A stretch of 64,000 bases of DNA from Solicoccozyma terricola (Eukaryota; Basidiomycota; Tremellomycetes; Filobasidiales; Piskurozymaceae): NCBI GenBank assembly GCA_001600875.1, contig BCLD01000015.1, forward strand, positions 475,862-539,861, read 5' to 3'. Below are positions 57,757 through 64,000 of this stretch, piece after piece. The notes below the pieces were generated by a model that did no database searches, had not been told where the DNA came from, and saw only the letters and a program-made list of their open reading frames with translations. The translations under genes and the position numbers were made by a program. Position 1 is the stretch's first letter. The number at the start of each line of letters is the position of its first letter.

Positions 57757-58259
57757 AACGACGGGGAAGGGGGAGGGGGGAGGGGGCGGATGGAAACGAA
57801 GAGCCTTTCGGGAGCTGGCGGTTGAGGGAGTAACGGATGGATGATTGTCTCTGGCCGTGATGGATATATATTCTGGGATGGTTCCATAGCCATCGATTAC
57901 CGGGTATATATTGTATATTGAATCGGGGCCAGGATTCTGTTGTCCAGTGCCTGGGAATCGCTCGGTGATTGTGCTCGGGGATGAGATGGGAAAGTGCGAA
58001 AAGTGCAATCTGGCGGGGCGGAAGTAGGGACGAACGAGGTATCTCTACCGTATGTAAGCGCGTTGGGACGGAGGAGGATGTGCAGCAGGATGAGCAGGAT
58101 CAGCAGTAGGAGCAGGATGGGAGCAAGATGGGAGCAGAGCAGGATGCGAGCAGCATGAGCAGTAGGAGCAGCATGAGCAGCATGAGCAGTAGCAGCTGTA
58201 GGAGCAGCATGAGCAAACATGAGCAGTAGGAGCACGGCAGCACAAGCACAAGCAACACC
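57757..58259. other. Intergenic with GAGCAG-type minisatellite
   Basis: RAD23 3' end and promoter/leader of the zinc-cluster factor. From about 58078 to 58260 the DNA is a degenerate array of GAGCAG, GAGCAT and GAGCAAGA units that runs into the start codon region of the next gene. Short hydrophobic antisense frames here come only from the repeat. Confidence 0.6.
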
Positions 58260-58260
58260 A
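58078..58260 (+). repeat. Degenerate GAGCAG/GAGCAT tandem repeat
   Basis: Roughly twenty-five irregular copies of a 6-9-bp purine-rich unit (GAGCAG, GAGCATGAGCAG, GTAGGAGCAG). The array ends within a few bases of the ATG of the zinc-cluster gene, so it is probably part of its 5' leader. Confidence 0.7.
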
Positions 58261-60894
58261 TGAGCATGGACACAAGCACCATGGACACCATCGGCACCAT
58301 CACACTCGCCGGATTCAATAACAGCCACTCCAGACCATCGTCCAGCCTTCATAGCCCACAACATCATCACGTCTCATCGTCAGGTCATGCACCCCCACAA
58401 ATGATGTCACGACGACGCTCGGACGTCGACATGGTCGGAGGGTCAGCAGCGGGGTCGACCGTCGCCGACGACGTCAAGGAAGGTAGATCACCCTCACCCT
58501 CACCATCACCATCGCCCGTACAACCGTCCACCGTCGACAGGGGAAAGGGGAGGATGGAGGAGAGACGTTGGCAGCAGCAAGGTGGAAATTTTGCAACGAG
58601 GACAAGTGTCCATGGATCACCCTCACCCACCACTATGCAACATTCTCAACTCCCTCAGCACACCACCCACCACCCCACCACCCCCCAGCACACACAACAT
58701 GATACCCAAAGACCTGGCGCTCTACCTCCGCTGTCACATATGATTCCGGTCCAACCCAACGAACGGCGTATCCAAACCATCGATCCTCGCAACCCTGAAG
58801 CAGCACACAACATCATCCGTCACGTAGAATCTCCATCCTCGGACCGACTTCCAACAAGACGAAGGAGTACTGAGATGGCTCAATTCACATTCCCGGCTCA
58901 TCCTAGTGCTTCGTCAGGACCACCATATACCGATCCACCAAGACATCCCACTCTCATGTCCCTACCACATTCATATGCACATTCACATCCACATCCACAT
59001 CCACATTCACAGTCATATTCACATCCAACCCAGTCAGACGACTCTGCTAGGGAAAGACGACGAGATGGACGTGGTCTCGCTCTCGCTCTTGCACCCCACT
59101 TTGAAAGCACCGGAGATCGCTCAAGGACCTCAATCGTCTCCCTCATCTCACCTTCAAATTCCCTCCCCTCCCCTCATACCACCAGCACCTCTACAATGGC
59201 GAGTCAAGACCTGCAAACCGCAGCGACGGCGGCGGCGTCCTCTTCCTCCTTCAACGCTAGCAGCAGGAATCAGGTAGACCAGCCAGGTTACAACTTAGTC
59301 TCCGCTGGCCACTATCTCGATGGACGACAAAGAACACAAGGTGGTGGTTTTGGAGATTCAGGAACACCCTCCGATTTTTTGATGAGAACGAGGAGGTCCC
59401 GATCTCCTTTCCAAGTCGATCTCACCAATCCGGCAGATCGAGGGTTGAACGCTTCCCACTCCAATGTCTCCCTTTCGATGCAAAACGACCAATACGCAGA
59501 ATCGTCAACCGGTGGACCGTCCGCTGGACATTCAGCATCCAATGCATCTCGTACCCTCGTTCAAGGAACACCTATTGGAGCAGGACACAACGCACAACCT
59601 ACAACTACATCCAAGGGTTGGTCAGAGGAAGGAGCCGCAGCTGCGATACTACTGTCAGCTGGTACAACAACAACAACGCCGATTGCTAGTCAAGGTGGTC
59701 CAGCGTCGACTCTTCTGCAAAATGCTACACCACGTTATGTACCAGGTCAAACGTTTGATGATGACTATTCACGAGTTCAAGGTCGTAGCACAACCGATTC
59801 AAGTGTCAATACGATGAATGCAACGTTATCGGCTCCAGCATTAACTCAGGTGTTCAAGGAGTGGTTATCCGATGTGGCAAGACAAGCAGTGTCGACGCAT
59901 GACGATCCGGAACTAGAAAGGAAACTCACAAAGGCTTTGGCTGCGAGGAGCGATGTTGATGTCGATCCGAGGTTGAAGGAATTAGGACATGGATTGTTGG
60001 CAGCACCAATGGTACCTTCCCCGATGGACATGGCTTCAGGTCGAGAATACTCATCTGCCGTGTCGGGTGCGCCAACACCCTTCAAGACAACATCATCATA
60101 TCCAGCGTACTTGAATGCTGAGGGTTCTTCATCACGAAACGCAGAACGGCATGCCGCAATCGAAGTGGACAGAGGAGAGACGATACAAGAAGCATATCGT
60201 CAAGGGTATTCTGATGGGGCACAGGCTGAGCGGAAACGCTCATACCAAGGTGAGTGTACTTGATACTTGGGAAGGGGGTTTACCCAGGGATGATCACCAC
60301 GGACCCTGAAACTTTTGAACTGTTCCCTGCACATTCAGCAGCACTTTACCAAAATCCTCAACCGGAGGAGCTCTTCTGGCCACCACCAGAATCGCAGCAG
60401 GACAAAATGCATGCCCGGCCGCAGACTAGTGAGAAAGTTGTGACGAAATTACAGAGTGAGTAGTAGATTTTGAGTTATAACGCACGCACACCGCTGACTT
60501 GCGCATCCGCTCAGTTCCATCATCTTCTGGGAGTAGTAAACGCCGTCGCGCCGACGTCGAGCCACCATCAGCTGTTCTTAGTCGCAGCGGCAAACGACAA
60601 CCGATCTCTTGCAACAACTGCCGTCTGCGCAAGCTCAAGTGTGATGGTGTACCCCCTTCTTCGTGCAGCGCTTGCACGAAGCGAAGCGGAGACGAAACGT
60701 GCGAATATGTTTCTTTCATACGCAGACGAGGACCAGGGAAGAAGATTGATGGTCCACAATCATATGGATCGGCGTCTCCTCAATGGAGAAAATACGCCGA
60801 TGGAGACCTGTTGCATGGGGAGGAGCGATCCGACCCGGATGAGCATGATGAGTTGCTGAGTCCGTCGACGATTATCGAGAAGATTTCGGAATAG
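58260..60894 (+). CDS. Zn2Cys6 transcription factor with C-terminal zinc cluster
   Basis: Fungal binuclear-cluster DNA-binding protein. Exons 58260-60249, 60339-60455 and 60515-60894 join in frame to about 828 residues. The first 660 are disordered, with His/Ser/Pro repeats such as AHSHPHPHPHS, and no recognised domain. A more ordered stretch, TQVFKEWLSDVARQAVSTHD with LERKLTKALAARSDVDVDPR, follows. The zinc cluster occupies about residues 735-765: CNNCRLRKLKC, then SSCSAC and GDETC (spacing C-2-C-6-C-7-C-2-C-8-C). It is preceded by the basic KRRRAD. Having the cluster near the C-terminus, rather than the usual N-terminal position, is uncommon. The tail ends STIIEKISE. The start ATG follows a repeat-rich leader; ATGs at 58266 and 58281 are in-frame alternatives. 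Target genes are unknown. Confidence 0.88.
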
Positions 60895-61130
60895 GTAGGC
60901 GCGAGCGTACGGCGTACGGGTATGATAGGACGGTGTGGTATAGTGCGTGCGATACGATACGATACTTGTGTGCCCATGGCCATATACGATATACGATATG
61001 CGTTTCCATCGTCCGCTCCTCCCTCCGAGGAATGTCACGTGATTTCCCAGAAAAGTTGGGAATTTCGCACTGCTAGAGAGAGAGCACACCCATCTATACC
61101 ATACCCACTCGCTCCCTCGTCGTCTTCGTC
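60895..61130. promoter_or_regulatory. UTP12 promoter with TCACGTGA palindrome
   Basis: A 236-bp spacer between tandem genes. TCACGTGA (61035-61042) lies 89 bp before the UTP12 start. A run of GATAC/ACGATAT repeats (60949-61000) precedes it. Confidence 0.5.
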
Positions 61131-64000
61131 ATGGTCAGGTCTTACATGCGGCATGGGCCGACGCAGGTAGGTGCACAGTTCTTCAGTGCCAGTGCCAGCG
61201 GCATCTCTAACACGATACATCGTCATTCCAGGCCTTTGGTGTCATATGTTCACCCAGTCCGGCTTCGCAATTCGATGGCAAATCGGCATTCGTGGCTGGA
61301 TGGGAAGACGTTTTGGTGTGGGATGTCAAGAAGGCTGAACTGGTGAGCTCGCTTTATCCCCTCCCCCCCACCACTTTTGCTTGACTGAAGTCGTTGCTCA
61401 CGCTACCGCTTTCCCAGGTGTCAATGTGGCACTCACCCTCTCACACTGCCAACATCACACACATCCTTGCTTCTCCCACGTTCACATCCACTCAAGCATC
61501 CACCTCCTCCACTCAACCACGCACATTTGCCGTGTCCTACGCCGACGGATCTATCAAGCTCTGGTCTTATGCACCACCAGCGGCTGGAGCAACTGTATAT
61601 GGTGCTGATCTATCTGGACGAGGTGCAGATGAGGTTGTCACTTTCAATGGTCATAAGAAGGCGGTGACCTGTATGACTTGGAGCGAAGATGGTACGAGGC
61701 TCATCTCTGGTGGATCAGAAGGAGAAATTATTTCCTGGGATGCCGTTGGAGAAGTTGGAATGTTCAGATTGAAAGGCCATCGTGGACCAGTGACAAGTTT
61801 GAAAATCCTCCCGCATCCGACAGTAGCCGCACATCCTGGATTCCTCGTTTCAACGAGCAAAGACACTTTCTTGAAACTCTGGGATCTGCAGACTCAACAC
61901 TGTGTTCAGACAATCGTTGTTGGTCGAGGGGAGGTGCTTTGTGGGGCTGTGTTGGAAGACGGAGAATCTGTGTCTGCAGAGGAAACGTCAAATGGAGCAG
62001 AGGAGGGAAGTGGAGTCACTGGTGGATATCATATTGTGACTGGAAGTGGAGACGGTGAGCTTCGGACATTCCGTTTGGAAAAGGAGGCTTTGGAGAAGGG
62101 TGTGCAGGAGGATGCGAATGGGACCGTGAGTGACTTTGGCATGTGCCCCCCAAAAAAAAACATTATGCGCAGCTGATCAATGACCTGACCTCTCATCGGT
62201 TCTTTCTCAGATCATACCGCTCGTCACCCCACTGGGCAGGATCGACCTTCCAACCGGCTCAGCAAATCTCATTACTCCCATCCAGGCTCTTCGATTCCAC
62301 CCCTGCTCCTCACTTTCACACCACATGCTCTACGTGCAGACTGCCGACAAAGCCATCACCGTTCTGCGCATCCGGACCGCGGAGGAAATGGCCGCTAAGA
62401 AATTGAGGAGGAAGAAGAGGGAGAGAGAGAAGGTCAAGGCAAAGGGCGGGGAAGATGTGGACAATGTGGAAGAAGAGGATGATGAGGTCGTTGAGAGTGG
62501 GAATGAGTGGATCGCAAGGATCACTGGTTGGTGTATCGTAAGAGCAAGTGGAAAGATTAGGAGCTTTTCCTTGGTGGATAGCGAGGATCCTTCCAGCTCG
62601 AAGGGTGTGCAAGTGGGTGTCATGCGGCATTACTTTTATCACCTTTTTCGCTTACCGATCCCCACCCCCTCAGATCCTCCTGGCACTCTCCAACAACTCC
62701 CTCGAGACACACACTGTCCCAACTCCGCCTCTCCCTGGAATATCCACCTCGAAATCCAAGGTGAAAAGCGCGAGTGGTCAAATCGAGCCCGTTCGGACTC
62801 ACGTCTTGGACATGCAAGGTCATCGCGCGGATGTTCGTTGTCTTAGTGTTAGCGAAGATGATCAGGTCCTTGCTAGTGCGAGTAATGGTAGTCTGAAGAT
62901 TTGGAATCTAAGAACCACGGCTTGCATCAGGACGATGGATTGCGGATATGCAATTTGTTGCCTGTTCATGCCTGGAGATCGACATGTGAGTGCCCGGCGG
63001 TGTCGATGCGAATGAAACCTCGTTCTCATGTCCTTTTGACCTATCAGGTCCTCATCGGCACCAAGTCCGGAGAGCTGGAGCTCTTCGACATCGCTGCTTC
63101 GACCATGATCTCCTCGACAAAGGCACACGATGGCCCAATCTGGTCGATTGACCTGCGTGCTGATGGGGGTGGGGTAGTTAGTGGAAGTGCTGACAAGGAC
63201 GTCAAGTTCTGGGACATCACTTTGAAGGATGTTGAAGGTCCCGGTAGCAAAATCGTCACCCGGTTGGGAGAGGAACGGACCGTGAGCTGCACCTGGAACT
63301 GTGATGATGAATCATTCAACTGACTATCATCCCCCTTGCTCATACAGATCAAGTCCAAGCAGATGTCTCTTGTCCACGTCAAGACTTTGAAGATGACTGA
63401 TGACGTCCTTGCCGTCAAGTACAGCCCTAATGGCAAGCTGTTGGCCGTCTCGTTACTCGATTCGACTGTCAAGGTCTTCTTCCAAGATACCCTGAAATTC
63501 TTCCTGTCTTTATACGGACACAAGGTTTGTCTCTCGCACCAATGTCCCCCCAACAGCTACTCGGGTAACTTACTTGATCACTTTGACAGCTTCCCGTTCT
63601 CGCCATGGACATCTCCACCGACTCCAAGCTCATTATCACCTGTTCTGCCGACAAAAACGTCAAAATATGGGGTCTCGACTTTGGAGATTGCCACAAGTCT
63701 ATTTTCGCGCACGAAGAATCGATCATGCAGATTGCATTCGAGAAGAATAGTCACTACTTCTGGACTGTTGGCAAGGACCGTATGGTGAAATACTGGGACG
63801 GGGACAAGTTTGAGGCGATCCAGAAGATGGAAGGACATCATGGAGAGGTATGGGCTTTGGCTGTCAGTCACAATGGAAACTTTGTCGTCAGTGGAAGTCA
63901 CGACAAGAGTATCAGAGTTTGGGAGAAGACGGACGAACCGGTGAGTGTGGCATCGCAATCAGTTGGACTGGCAGGATCTAACTGATATTTCGCCCACCTT
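61131..64000 (+). CDS. UTP12: WD40 SSU-processome protein Utp12/Dip2 (WDR3), 3' end beyond window
   Basis: Component of the UTP-B complex of the 90S pre-ribosome, needed for 18S rRNA processing. ATG 61131 gives [12 protein letters not shown], spliced to [20 protein letters not shown] and [18 protein letters not shown] long series of WD40 repeats follows: [67 protein letters not shown], then a basic insertion [19 protein letters not shown]. The second propeller has [100 protein letters not shown] and [20 protein letters not shown]. The [13 protein letters not shown] block and the [17 protein letters not shown] block are characteristic of Dip2. The C-terminal Utp12 domain is outside the window. 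Confidence 0.95.

Noticed and set aside
58045..58318. Cys/Ser/Leu-rich antisense frames near 58.2 kb as small membrane proteins
   Set aside because: They come from the GAGCAG tandem repeat read in three frames and lack independent support.

Overview
The window reads as nuclear DNA of a basidiomycete yeast, most like a tremellomycete (Cryptococcus/Kwoniella type). The evidence is protein-coding genes broken by many short introns (mostly about 45-120 nt, with GTGAGT/GTAAGT donors and CAG/TAG acceptors), tight gene packing on both strands, long Ser/Pro/Gln-rich disordered tails, and a purely fungal gene set. There are no operons, ribosome-binding sites or prokaryotic mobile elements, and I found no tRNA or rRNA gene. 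Two runs of N (19953-20177 and 34797-35534) are assembly gaps. The species assignment is inference from style only.

Layout. 1-2227 (-) ANTH-domain endocytic adaptor, cut by the window edge. 2590-4456 (+) proteasome ATPase Rpt6. 4676-7065 (-) nucleolar RNA-binding protein Nop12, head to head with 7466-8541 (+) mitochondrial import subunit Pam16. 9778-12812 (+) alpha-arrestin. 12927-13692 (-) DUF3237 protein, head to head with an unrecognised gene at 13908-15060 (+). 15182-17333 (-) SNG1-like membrane protein. 17888-19791 (-) methionine-R-sulfoxide reductase, head to head across a gap-containing promoter with 20455-24104 (+) an AVT-type vacuolar amino-acid transporter. 24793-26846 (+) thioredoxin-fold AhpC/TSA-like protein. 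27221-31463 (-) Mei2-like RNA-binding protein. 31882-33028 (-) Cys-rich protein with a C-terminal membrane anchor. 33989-36965 (+) G-protein alpha subunit broken by a gap. 38607-41971 (+) RING-LON protein. 42368-44198 (-) Gfo/Idh/MocA dehydrogenase. 44389-46582 (-) RRM-like protein. 46774-50043 (-) MFS drug/polyamine transporter. 50533-54169 (-) large disordered protein, head to head with 54683-57756 (+) Rad23. 58260-60894 (+) Zn2Cys6 factor with the cluster near its C-terminus. 61131 to the right edge (+) WD40 SSU-processome protein Utp12.

Most genes are unrelated housekeeping or regulatory genes. The functional links visible are proteasome delivery (Rpt6 and Rad23), ribosome biogenesis (Nop12 and Utp12, both with a TCACGTG motif just upstream) and endocytic/transport control (ANTH adaptor, alpha-arrestin, transporters).

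The most unusual signals are non-coding. First, a family of short GC-rich palindromic repeats built on CCTGAGCG-N-AGCGAAGAA lies inside introns of three different genes, including a roughly 580-bp array inside one 880-bp intron. Second, long homopolymeric C tracts occur on the sense strand of introns, often near the 3' splice site. Third, a tandem ACGTCAT-type repeat sits in the shared promoter of the sulfoxide reductase and the amino-acid transporter, right at the assembly gap.
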